A DNA stretch of 8,015 nucleotides from Deltaproteobacteria bacterium. GTDB taxonomy: Bacteria > Desulfobacterota > DSM-4660 > Desulfatiglandales > B25-G16. The translations under genes and the position numbers were made by a program. The stretch spans positions 1 to 8,015 of the forward strand of contig JAFDHR010000095.1 in NCBI GenBank assembly GCA_019308645.1, written 5' to 3'. Positions 1-6,319 of this stretch are shown here, piece after piece (positions within the stretch are counted from its first letter, which is position 1; each line of letters begins with the position of its first letter). The notes under the pieces were generated by a model, which saw only the letters and a list, made by a program, of their open reading frames with translations, did no database searches and was not told the DNA's origin.

Positions 1-345
1 AAACATCAGGATATTATGATCCATCGAGCTAATTTAGGAAAAACAGAAATTATTCCTACTGAAGGTACATGGATAGGAATTTTTCAGGATATTAGAAAAT
101 ATCTGAAAGATGTTTTGGTGCCAATTAATAAAGGAGATATTATTCTATTATTTACAGATGGTGTTACAGAAGCTGCCAATAAGGAGGGAGAGTTATACGG
201 ACAAGAGCGTTTAGAACAGGCGCTGAACAGATATTCTCACTTAGAATTAGAACTTATTCTAAAAAACATACTAAAAGAAGTGAGGGATTTCCAAGAGACA
301 CAAAATGATGATATTACATTATTGCTTATCAAGAAAGTCCTATAA
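1..345 (+). CDS. SpoIIE/RsbU-type PP2C serine phosphatase, C-terminal part (5' end outside window)
   Basis: The frame is open from the first base (K-H-Q-D-I before the Met at 16), so this is the last 114 codons of a longer protein. The ATG at 16 is internal, not a start. The SpoIIE/PP2C core is recognisable: the opening KHQDIMIHRA fits the strand after the 'AG-H' motif, then GDIILLFTDGVTEA has a metal-binding Asp at about nt 157-159, then YGQERL, and the closing QNDDITLLLI has the paired metal-ligand Asp codons at about 307-312. In this family the domain dephosphorylates phosphoserine, usually on an anti-sigma-antagonist protein, and is often fused to a sensory or response-regulator domain. 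Any such domain would lie left of the window. The catalytic residues visible here are intact. The family is certain, the specific partner unknown. Confidence 0.9.
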   Translation, partial: KHQDIMIHRANLGKTEIIPTEGTWIGIFQDIRKYLKDVLVPINKGDIILLFTDGVTEAANKEGELYGQERLEQALNRYSHLELELILKNILKEVRDFQETQNDDITLLLIKKVL

Positions 346-438
346 TATAGAATTTTAGCCAAAATTATCAGCCATAATCTTTCTCAATTTTTTAAAAAAT
401 AACACCATTACTCCCCTATATATTGTGCTGAATTTCAC
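346..438. other. AT-rich intergenic with small palindromes, possible weak terminator
   Basis: Just after the phosphatase stop, AATTTT (351-356) and AAAATT (361-366) form a 6-bp inverted repeat with an AGCC loop. Further on, 387-400 is a perfect 14-nt palindrome of six T and six A between A and T. Neither has a G+C-rich stem followed by a T-run, so a classical intrinsic terminator is not clearly visible. The segment probably separates the phosphatase transcript from the PilZ promoter. Confidence 0.3.
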
Positions 439-468
439 TTGACGCACAAGCCTAATTATTATTATACT
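439..468 (+). promoter_or_regulatory. Sigma70-type promoter for the PilZ gene
   Basis: The -35 box TTGACG (439-444) and -10 box TATACT (463-468) are separated by 18 nt. Each differs from consensus at one position. Transcription would start near 475 and leave a leader of about 70 nt before the PilZ start at 545. No other promoter of this quality is visible in the gap. Confidence 0.65.
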
Positions 469-544
469 CCCTCAGTAAAAAGGAACTGCGCCAACAAATT
501 ATGCAGTATCATCATCGGGGCATGAAAAACATTGAAGGACCCTT

Positions 545-904
545 ATGGAAAAAAATATAGATGAAAGAAGGAAATATATAAGGGTTAAAAGCAATTTTAA
601 CATTAAAATTGATATCGATGCTAAAACAAAACGTCATTTCTTTTCTAAAGTTGGCAAATCAATTGATATTAGTGGGAACGGTGTTTTATTTAGATATAAT
701 CAATTAGTTGAACTGGGCACTATTATAAAAATCACCTTTTTGATGCCGGGCTCTTTTGATTTTTTTGAAGGTAAGGCGACGGTCGTAAGAACTGAGATAA
801 ATCCTGATAATAAAACCTATGACATTGGTATTGTATTCATAGATCTTAATGAAGATGATAAGGACACCCTTAACTACTATGTGACTAGAGAAGAAGGCTT
901 TTAA
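545..904 (+). CDS. PilZ-domain protein, probable c-di-GMP receptor
   Basis: A 119-residue protein consisting of one PilZ domain. Both c-di-GMP-binding motifs are present: RRKYIR near the N-terminus (RxxxR, R9 and R13) and DISGNG (DxSxxG, residues 41-46). The beta-barrel part follows, with the pattern GTIIKITFLMPG, then a 'GKATVVRTE' strand and 'YDIGIVFIDL'. In this family the arginines clamp the dinucleotide and the protein changes partner contacts or motility/exopolysaccharide output. The start at 545 has a Shine-Dalgarno GAAGGA at 534-539 with 5-nt spacing. It is transcribed from the promoter at 439-468 as a probable single-gene unit. The next gene converges on it. No effector domain is fused, so the output target cannot be told. 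Confidence 0.88.
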   Translation: MEKNIDERRKYIRVKSNFNIKIDIDAKTKRHFFSKVGKSIDISGNGVLFRYNQLVELGTIIKITFLMPGSFDFFEGKATVVRTEINPDNKTYDIGIVFIDLNEDDKDTLNYYVTREEGF

Positions 905-1014
905 CAAAAACGGTATTTCTTTTTTTTATTTTTCATTGACTCGACTACATTCTGCCTATTCCCTTCTTGGATCTCTGAGGCTAAACTCTATTCCATGTAT
1001 TTCTTAGGCCTCCA
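905..1014. other. Convergent intergenic; T-tract and imperfect hairpin
   Basis: The PilZ gene and the ABC exporter gene meet tail to tail here. On the plus strand a run of T (920-927, then 929-933) follows the PilZ stop, but no good stem precedes it. An imperfect inverted repeat, GAGGCTAA (977-984) and TTAGGCCTC (1004-1012) with one bulged base, lies next to the ABC gene's stop. It could form a hairpin in either transcript, but without an adjacent U-run. It is a possible bidirectional termination region, weakly supported. Confidence 0.3.
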
Positions 1015-3162
1015 TCATGCTAAAGAAGTGTATCCGCTTCGATCCTTTCGACTTGCATTTTTTTCACGTAATTGGTTAAGACGAAAATAAATATTTCCCA
1101 AGGCCATCAGTTCCTTATGGGTACCCTGCTCAACAATATGCCCGTGATGCATAACAAGAATTCTGTCCGCATGCTGAATAGTTGATGGTCTGTGGGCAAC
1201 AATAAGGGTAGTTTGCCTTCTTGAAAGGGTAAAAATAGAGTCTTGAATCAAACGCTCTGTCTCAGGATCCACACTGGAGGTAGCCTCATCCAAAATTAGG
1301 AGAGTTGGATTATAGGCCAATGCCCTGCTCAGGGCCAGAAGCTGTCTTTGACCACCGGAGAGGGTCACACCCCCTTCTTTTACCTCATGATCAAAACCCT
1401 CTGAAAGGCGTTTTATGTATTGATAGGCATTTGCCTGCCTGGAAACCTCTTCCAGGGCTTCTTTTGGTATCTTTTTATCCCCCAGGGAGATGTTTTCTGC
1501 AATACTGCCAGCAAAAATAAACACATCCTGCATAACAAGGCCTATTTGGGAACGTAGCTCCTCTATCCGCCACTCTCTGATATCAATGCCATCTAAAAGG
1601 ATGTTTCCTGTTTCAAATTCATAAAATCTCTCAATAAGATTAATTATAGTCGTCTTTCCTGACCCTGTTATACCAACCAGGGCAACCATCTGACCTGGCT
1701 TAATCTCAAAGGAAACATCGGCGAGGACCGGAAAACCCTCCTCATAGGCAAAAGAGACGTTTTTTAGTTGAAAATGACCTTCAACCTTAACCGGTCTCTT
1801 AGGCATCTCTGGTTCCTGAATTATCTCCTTTTGATCCATAAGTGCGAATATTCGCTCCATCGAGGCCATGGCAGATTGCATTATATTGTATTTTTCTGAA
1901 ATATCCCTTATGGGCTTAAAAAACATCTGGATATAACCGATAAAGGCTACAAGAGCGCCCAGAGTGAGCTGTTCTGATATAACTTTCCCCCCTCCATACC
2001 AGAGCAGGAGACCTATGCCCACAGATGAAAAAACCTCCATTGAAGGCATAAATACAGCAAAAATTTTGATCTGCCTCATGCTTGCACGGTAATTCTTTTC
2101 GTTAAGATCTTTTAAGCGTCCAAGCTGCATTTTTTCTTGGACAAAAAGTTGAATAATGCGAATTCCAGAGATTCTCTCCTGGAGAAATGCATTAATTGCA
2201 GCAATGTTTTTCCTTATTTCCCGGAATACCTCTCTTGCCTGCCTGCTGAAAAACAATGTCAACCCAAATACAAAGGGGAGAAGGATAAAAGAGATTAACG
2301 CCAAACGCCAGTTCAAATGTACCAAGACTATTATAATACCTGATAGGAGAAATATATCCTTAAACACAGTGATGAGAACCGATTTGAACATCTCATTTAA
2401 ATTTTCGATGTCATTTGTTGTTCTGGTAACCAGTCTCCCTACTGGATTTCGGTCAAAAAACCGAATGGACTGCCCCTGAATCCGGTCAAAAAGCTCCATT
2501 CTAATATCCTGCATCATATTCTGTCCGGATCTCTCCAAAAGATAATATTCCCAATAATTCAAGAGAAAAGACCCACCGATCAAAAAAAGCAAAAACACTC
2601 CGAGGAGCAATACACCGTTAAGGTCTCTATGCCTTAATTTTATTAATGTATCGTAAGAGACATTCTTGAATGCTTTAACAGGTATATAAAGATAAAAACC
2701 TTCACCTTGTATTACCTTCTTATTAGTAAATAAACTGTTTTGATTCTTCTCCTTGACAGGGATCCTATAAAATCGTTCCTTGGAAATAAGCCCTTCCTCC
2801 TGGTAGTGTCTAAGATCCACAGGGTCAATCTGTTTGAGCTTTGAGCTTGAGAGAAAATCTAATCCGGTCTTTTTTGTAGTCGCTACAATGTGGCCATATT
2901 TTTCCTTAAACTCCTCTGCCAAGTCAGCAGATATTACCCTTTGGTCAACTGGGTACCAAAAAGACAATATATACCGATCTATGGCAATCTTGGGAAGATA
3001 GGGAATAGAAAGATCAAACAGGGTAATTGCAAGCGTTAAGATGAGAGCGAGAAAAAGAATTTTCTTATAAGGCCTTGCATAGGGGATTAACCTTTTTAAA
3101 AGACCTATATTGTAAGGCTTGCCAAGCTGGCCCTCTTCCATATATCCATAGTCAAAATGCAT
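1015..3162 (-). CDS. ABC exporter half-transporter, catalytic (consensus) subunit, BmrD/TM288-like
   Basis: A fused membrane-plus-ATPase subunit (715 residues from the ATG at 3162), inner-membrane, expected to pair with the upstream gene's product. TM1 is at about residues 34-56. A hydrophilic insert of about 115 residues follows before TM2 (about 182-202), much like the extracellular domain of BmrD. The ATPase domain has Walker A GITGSGKT (497-504), Q-loop MQD (Q545), signature LSGGQ (601-605), Walker B LLILDE with catalytic Glu626, and the H-loop His657. All are canonical. I chose 3162 over the first in-frame ATG (3243) because a GGAAAG lies 9 nt upstream. The 27 extra residues from 3243 would be encoded partly by a 7-nt tandem repeat. 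Substrate unknown: multidrug, lipid or peptide export are all possible. Probably cotranscribed with the gene at 3308-5053. Confidence 0.88.
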   Translation of the reverse strand: MHFDYGYMEEGQLGKPYNIGLLKRLIPYARPYKKILFLALILTLAITLFDLSIPYLPKIAIDRYILSFWYPVDQRVISADLAEEFKEKYGHIVATTKKTGLDFLSSSKLKQIDPVDLRHYQEEGLISKERFYRIPVKEKNQNSLFTNKKVIQGEGFYLYIPVKAFKNVSYDTLIKLRHRDLNGVLLLGVFLLFLIGGSFLLNYWEYYLLERSGQNMMQDIRMELFDRIQGQSIRFFDRNPVGRLVTRTTNDIENLNEMFKSVLITVFKDIFLLSGIIIVLVHLNWRLALISFILLPFVFGLTLFFSRQAREVFREIRKNIAAINAFLQERISGIRIIQLFVQEKMQLGRLKDLNEKNYRASMRQIKIFAVFMPSMEVFSSVGIGLLLWYGGGKVISEQLTLGALVAFIGYIQMFFKPIRDISEKYNIMQSAMASMERIFALMDQKEIIQEPEMPKRPVKVEGHFQLKNVSFAYEEGFPVLADVSFEIKPGQMVALVGITGSGKTTIINLIERFYEFETGNILLDGIDIREWRIEELRSQIGLVMQDVFIFAGSIAENISLGDKKIPKEALEEVSRQANAYQYIKRLSEGFDHEVKEGGVTLSGGQRQLLALSRALAYNPTLLILDEATSSVDPETERLIQDSIFTLSRRQTTLIVAHRPSTIQHADRILVMHHGHIVEQGTHKELMALGNIYFRLNQLREKNASRKDRSGYTSLA

Positions 3163-3182
3163 TGCTATAGTCTTTCCATATT

Positions 3183-3210
3183 GAAACTCGAAACTCGAAA
3201 CTCGAAACTG
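3183..3210. repeat. Tandem heptanucleotide array (GAAACTC)3 GAAACTG
   Basis: Four 7-nt units, three identical and the last differing in its final base, lie just upstream of the preferred start of the distal exporter gene. The array is between the two ABC genes. Related units in the opposite orientation lie at 3247-3260 and 3302-3315. Confidence 0.9.
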
Positions 3211-3246
3211 GATGAATGTAATAAACGCAACCAGTTCCAACATTAG

Positions 3247-3315
3247 GGAGTATCGAGTGCTTGTTTTTCTTTGCTGGTTGGTAGTTAGTCATTATTGGCT
3301 TTGAGTATCAAGTTT
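3247..3315. repeat. Degenerate reverse-oriented heptad units (GAGTATC/AAGTTTC)
   Basis: GAGTATC-GAGTGCT at 3247-3260 and GAGTATC-AAGTTTC at 3302-3315 resemble GAGTTTC, the reverse complement of the GAAACTC unit at 3183-3210. Together they form a loose inverted pair of heptad arrays about 130 nt long. The right-hand units overlap the last codons and the TGA of the proximal exporter gene. A further pair of 7-mers, GGTTGGT-AGTTAGT (3276-3289), may be a different decayed array. Confidence 0.5.
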
Positions 3316-5053
3316 CCAATTCCTCGCTCAACTGCTGTCTTTCGTACAGCCTTGTATATTCCTTCTTTGCTGCCAGAAGGGTAGTGTGATCACCTTCTTC
3401 TGCCAATCTACCATCCTTAAGCACAAATATGACATCTGCCCTCCTAATCGTTGAAAGCCTATGAGAAACAATAATATTCGTTTTCCCCGGCCTCATTTCA
3501 AGGATACGGTTTAATACAGTAGCCTCAGTCCTGGTGTCTACCTGTGAAAGGGCGTCATCCAAAATCAGGATTGGGGGGTTGGAAACAAGAGCCCTTGCTA
3601 TAGTCAGCCTCTGTCTCTGTCCCCCTGATAATGTTATTCCCCTTTCTCCTAAAACGGAGTAAATGCCCTTGGGAAAAGAATTGATATCGACTGCCAATTG
3701 AGAGATCTCAAGGATATTTCTCATGAAATCCTCGCCTACTCCTTCTCGACCAAAGATTATATTGTTAAAGATGGTATCAGAAAAAATATGGGTCTCCTGG
3801 GTAACAAAACCAATAGATGTCCTTAAATTTTTTAGGTCTATATTATGGATAGGTATTTCATCAATCTGCACCATATTTCTTTCCGTCTCAATGAGCCTGG
3901 GTATTATTTGAAGGAGCGTGCTCTTACCTGACCCTACTCCGCCCACAATTGCTACAGTCTGTCCAGCCTCTGTTCTGAGATATATATCTTTTAAGGCAGG
4001 GTCTTTTTCCTTTGGGTAGTAAAATGTTAAACCCTTGAGACACACCTCGCCTCTAATAACTCCTCTGAATGGATTTGTTGTTTGATTGGTAATCTGTGGA
4101 ACCTCATCCAATATACCATTTATCCTCCTCATTGATGCAGAACCTCTCTGGATCAAGTTCGTAACCCAACCAAGCGCCATCATAGGCCATGTTAGAAGAT
4201 TGAGATAACTAATAAATGCTACAAAGTCACCAGTGGTAATATTCCCCAGAATAGTGAACCGTCCCCCAATCCAGATAACTACAGCGAGTCCAAGATTGGT
4301 AAACAATGTCATCATCGGGAAAAATATAGCGAGAGTCCTGGCAAGATCAAGATTATTGGAGATATATGTCTCTCCCTTTTCCTTCACTCTGCTATATCCC
4401 CATGCTTGGCGATTATAGGCCTTAATGACCCTGATTCCGGCCAATACCTCCCTGACTGACTCTGTTAATTCAGAGAATGTCTGTTGTACCTTCTTAAATT
4501 CGCTTCCCATTTTGCGGGTAATAGTTAGGGTAAAATAGAAGATAAAAGGTGTGGGTATGAGGGAAATGAGAGTTAATTTTATGTCTATATATAACATAAA
4601 ACCAATCGTGGCCAGACCAAGCACAATTCCATCGGTAAGGGCCACTAACCCCATACCTGCAGCCATCCTCACAGCATCAATATCATTGACAGCACGTGCC
4701 ATTAAGTCACCTGTCCTTGTTCTCCAGTAAAAGGAAATGGAAAGTGTCTGCAGATGTTTATAAATTCGATTTCTTAAGGCCTTTTCCACCTTTCTGGAGT
4801 GGCCAAATACGAAATACCGCCAGATGTATCTAAAGATTGCCATAGTAATTGCAATCCCCACTATTATCAGCGCATACTTGATGAGCAGCCCAGAACTCGC
4901 CTTGCCAACAGTTAAAGAATCTATTGATTTTTTAATGATCCTGGGGATAAAAAGCTGGAGAGTGTCTACAAATAAAAGGCTGGAGAGTCCAATAATCAGG
5001 GCTATCCGGTTCTCGATAAAATAGGTCTTAAGGGGCTTAAAGTCTTTTAGCAT
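3308..5053 (-). CDS. ABC exporter half-transporter, degenerate-site subunit, BmrC/TM287-like
   Basis: A 581-residue half-transporter with six predicted membrane helices in the N-terminal 300 residues and a C-terminal ATPase. Motifs: Walker A GGVGSGKST (371-379), Q-loop TQE (Q419), signature LSGGQ (475-479), Walker B ILILDD (495-500) and H-loop SHR (H531). The residue after the Walker B Asp is Asp500 rather than the catalytic Glu. Heterodimeric exporters typically carry this change in the non-hydrolysing half, while the neighbour at 1015-3162 keeps Glu. It is the first gene of the pair. The gap to the next start is 145 nt and contains heptad repeats. The ATG at 5053 has only a weak GGGATGAG upstream. 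Length and residue pattern match BmrC/TM287-type subunits. Substrate unknown. Confidence 0.88.
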   Translation of the reverse strand: MLKDFKPLKTYFIENRIALIIGLSSLLFVDTLQLFIPRIIKKSIDSLTVGKASSGLLIKYALIIVGIAITMAIFRYIWRYFVFGHSRKVEKALRNRIYKHLQTLSISFYWRTRTGDLMARAVNDIDAVRMAAGMGLVALTDGIVLGLATIGFMLYIDIKLTLISLIPTPFIFYFTLTITRKMGSEFKKVQQTFSELTESVREVLAGIRVIKAYNRQAWGYSRVKEKGETYISNNLDLARTLAIFFPMMTLFTNLGLAVVIWIGGRFTILGNITTGDFVAFISYLNLLTWPMMALGWVTNLIQRGSASMRRINGILDEVPQITNQTTNPFRGVIRGEVCLKGLTFYYPKEKDPALKDIYLRTEAGQTVAIVGGVGSGKSTLLQIIPRLIETERNMVQIDEIPIHNIDLKNLRTSIGFVTQETHIFSDTIFNNIIFGREGVGEDFMRNILEISQLAVDINSFPKGIYSVLGERGITLSGGQRQRLTIARALVSNPPILILDDALSQVDTRTEATVLNRILEMRPGKTNIIVSHRLSTIRRADVIFVLKDGRLAEEGDHTTLLAAKKEYTRLYERQQLSEELET

Positions 5054-5071
5054 GCCGTCTCATCCCGCACC

Positions 5072-5077
5072 ATTATA
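5072..5077 (-). promoter_or_regulatory. Possible -10 element for the ABC exporter genes
   Basis: On the minus strand TATAAT lies about 20 nt upstream of the start codon at 5053. No convincing -35 hexamer is found at 16-18 nt. A second TATAAT sits at 5181-5186, overlapping a 7-bp inverted repeat TATAGCC/GGCTATA (5183-5189 and 5204-5210), again without a clear -35. Either could be the real promoter; both are tentative. Confidence 0.3.
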
Positions 5078-5227
5078 CATGAGAAATAATTACAATAGCC
5101 TCTCAATATATAAGAAGATGGTAAAGATTTTCAACTTAAACTTAAGGTTTTCCGAAAGACTGTCATCCCTTTTATCAAGTATTATAGCCTGAATATCAGC
5201 CTGGGCTATAGTAAAGACTATTGAAGT

Positions 5228-5423
5228 ACTCAGGTTCAAAGTTCCAGGGTTCACGGTTCAGAGTTAAACAAATGAAAGAAAGATTCGATTACGAGACGAA
5301 TGCGGAGTTCATCCGATTCTTGCGATACGCCAGGCTATTCTGCACGGAAGTCCAGAGTGAGACCTATGTCACCCTAAATATACCCAACCGTGAACTGTGA
5401 ACCTTGAACCCCGCAACCTGAGT
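5228..5423. mobile_element. Small insert bounded by inverted heptad-repeat arrays
   Basis: The ends ACTCAGGTT (5228-5236) and AACCTGAGT (5415-5423) are perfect 9-bp inverted repeats. Inside the left end are five 7-nt units of the form GGTTCAA (5233-5267). Inside the right end are five units of the reverse-complement form ACCGTGA/ACCTTGA (5387-5421). Between them lies a short reading frame related to four-helix-bundle proteins. A flanking 7-mer TATTGAA (5219-5225 and 5431-5437) could be a target duplication, though it is not flush with the inverted ends. No transposase is present, so any mobility would be non-autonomous or past. Confidence 0.5.
5272..5400 (+). pseudogene. Remnant of a four-helix-bundle (23S rRNA intervening-sequence type) protein
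   Basis: Forty-two codons run from ATG 5272 to a TGA inside the right-hand repeat. The segment YETNAEFIRFLRYARLF followed by TEVQSETYVTL strongly resembles the central part of the S23/IVS-type four-helix-bundle family, where a stretch like 'EFIRFLxIAxGSxxELxTQLxIA' is typical. Full members are about 115-125 residues, so roughly 60 N-terminal and 20-40 C-terminal residues are missing. The family Gly-Ser is replaced here by Phe-Cys. No Shine-Dalgarno precedes the ATG. It is most likely an internally deleted relic of a gene that once filled the repeat-bounded insert. Assignment is by recalled family pattern only. Confidence 0.5.
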
Positions 5424-5612
5424 TACATAGTATTGAACCAAAGGATGAGTTTGCAGGCCTGGTAGCTGAAATGATGTTCGGCCCTGAGATTGAGGCAGGC
5501 AGTCTTACAATCGGCCCTATACTATTACAGGGCCGCAAAAGGATAAAATTCGCAAGGAAATGAATACGACAATCACATCTCTTATCAAACGGCAGAATGT
5601 ATGATAGTCAAC

Positions 5613-6170
5613 TTACCTTGAATACCTTCCCATTAATTGACCTTCAGCCAAAACATGCCCTTCCATTGTCTTCAGTAATTGTGCCTTAGTAATTCCAGCC
5701 TCTAAATTGATTTCTGTATCCAGGGCATAGAGCTTGAAATAATAGCTATGTGTGCCACCAGGAGGACATGGGCCCCCATAACCAAATTTCCGAAAATCAT
5801 TGGTCCCATGTTTCGCGCCATTTTGAATTATCTTTTCAGGTGGTATTTTAGCGGGCAACTCCTTTATGCTCGTTGGGATATTAAAGAGTACCCAATGTAC
5901 CCATGTACCCATTGGTGCATCAGGATCATCACAGATAAGGGCAAGGCTTTTTGTGCCCTCGGGAATACCACTCCATGCCAGTGGCGTAGAAATATCTTCC
6001 CCATCGCAGGTATAGTCCCGTGGAATCATACTGCCTTCGGTAAAGGCAGCGCTTGTAATTGTAATCGCCATCTTTTTACCTCCTCTCATTTTGGAATGAA
6101 CTTCATCCTTTCCTTGCAAAAAGCAAAGGAAAACGAAGGGAATTAGTAAACAAAAAATTTTTTGAAACAT
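5613..6170 (-). CDS. PEBP/YbhB-YbcL family Raf-kinase-inhibitor-like protein, possible exported form
   Basis: The body is a phosphatidylethanolamine-binding-protein fold with its hallmark motifs, DPDAPMGTWVHW and GYGGPCPPGGTHSYYFKLYALD-type segments, which line the anion-binding pocket. Bacterial members are about 150-185 residues and of poorly known function. Two starts look real. ATG 6170 gives 185 residues with a hydrophobic N-terminus (FCLLIPFVFLCFL) resembling a signal peptide or anchor, and has GAGGTG at 6177-6182. ATG 6071 gives 152 residues, MAITITS onward, like cytoplasmic YbhB, and has AGGAGGT at 6078-6084 with 6-nt spacing. I annotate the longer form because the promoter at 6200-6228 sits just upstream of it. 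No lipobox or clear AxA cleavage site is seen. A GTG at 6179 is an alternative start three codons earlier. Confidence 0.88.
   Translation of the reverse strand: MFQKIFCLLIPFVFLCFLQGKDEVHSKMRGGKKMAITITSAAFTEGSMIPRDYTCDGEDISTPLAWSGIPEGTKSLALICDDPDAPMGTWVHWVLFNIPTSIKELPAKIPPEKIIQNGAKHGTNDFRKFGYGGPCPPGGTHSYYFKLYALDTEINLEAGITKAQLLKTMEGHVLAEGQLMGRYSR
6069..6084 (-). promoter_or_regulatory. Strong internal Shine-Dalgarno and ATG in the PEBP gene
   Basis: AGGAGGT (6078-6084) precedes the in-frame ATG at 6071 by 6 nt. It is a better match to the ribosome anti-SD than the one for the longer start. It would yield the compact 152-residue PEBP domain without the hydrophobic leader. It may be the only true start, or a second one. 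Confidence 0.6.
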
Positions 6171-6199
6171 TATATTCACCTCAACAAGATGATAAGGTT

Positions 6200-6228
6200 A
6201 TATTAGATAGACATCAGAAAAAGTTCAA
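6200..6228 (-). promoter_or_regulatory. Sigma70-type promoter for the PEBP gene
   Basis: On the minus strand the -35 box TTGAAC (6223-6228) and -10 box TAATAT (6200-6205) are separated by exactly 17 nt. The expected start of transcription near 6193 leaves a short leader of about 23 nt before ATG 6170, containing GAGGTG. This makes the PEBP gene transcribable independently of the flavoprotein gene upstream. Confidence 0.6.
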
Positions 6229-6241
6229 GCCCGAAAGCAAG

Positions 6242-6289
6242 CATTCAGCCGTCAGCTTTTATTGAAAACAAAGTGGCTTGCTGATGGGC
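6242..6289. repeat. Imperfect hairpin/heptad remnant downstream of the flavoprotein gene
   Basis: GCCGTCAGC (6248-6256) pairs with GCTGATGGGC (6280-6289) apart from one bulge, around a 23-nt loop. The left arm also reads as two 7-mers, ATTCAGC-CGTCAGC, suggesting another degenerate heptad array. It lies between the flavoprotein stop and the PEBP promoter. Terminator function is possible but no T-run follows. Confidence 0.3.
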
Positions 6290-6319
6290 GTTTGCCTTCC
6301 AGGCATAGGTCTTGCTTAA

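Larger units (their letters stand above)
5118..5563 (+). pseudogene. Decayed small reading frame apparently split by a repeat insertion
   Basis: On the plus strand a frame begins at ATG 5118, meets a TGA at 5190-5192, and continues as ISAWAIVKTIE up to 5225. After the repeat-bounded insert, a 45-codon frame (5426-5563) runs from about 5426 and includes PKDEFAGLVAEMMFGP, ending in QGRKRIKFARK and TGA. The 7-mer TATTGAA occurs at 5219-5225 and again at 5431-5437. Removing one copy plus the intervening DNA (212 nt) joins the two halves in frame (...KTIE-PKDEF...). I do not recognise the protein. The residue composition of the right half looks coding-like, but no ribosome binding site is evident. 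This is an inferred remnant, not a functional gene. Confidence 0.35.

Noticed and set aside
522..560. Short upstream reading frame (12 codons) overlapping the PilZ start
   Set aside because: It has no Shine-Dalgarno at a suitable distance and overlaps the PilZ start in another frame; chance occurrence is likely.
3183..3210. CRISPR array
   Set aside because: The units are 7 nt long and directly abutting, with no spacers; this is a tandem simple repeat.
3163..3243. N-terminal extension of the catalytic ABC subunit from ATG 3243
   Set aside because: It is translated from the heptad repeat, has no ribosome site at 3243, and adds nothing resembling the exporter N-terminus. ATG 3162 with GGAAAG is preferred.
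5190..5192. In-frame TGA as a possible selenocysteine codon in the split frame near a formate-dehydrogenase accessory gene
   Set aside because: No convincing SECIS-like hairpin follows directly, the frame is already interrupted by the repeat insert, and no selenoprotein context matches. An ordinary stop in a decayed frame is simpler.
5748..6146. Plus-strand 132-codon open frame opposite the PEBP gene
   Set aside because: It lies wholly antisense to a well-recognised PEBP domain and has no family pattern of its own.
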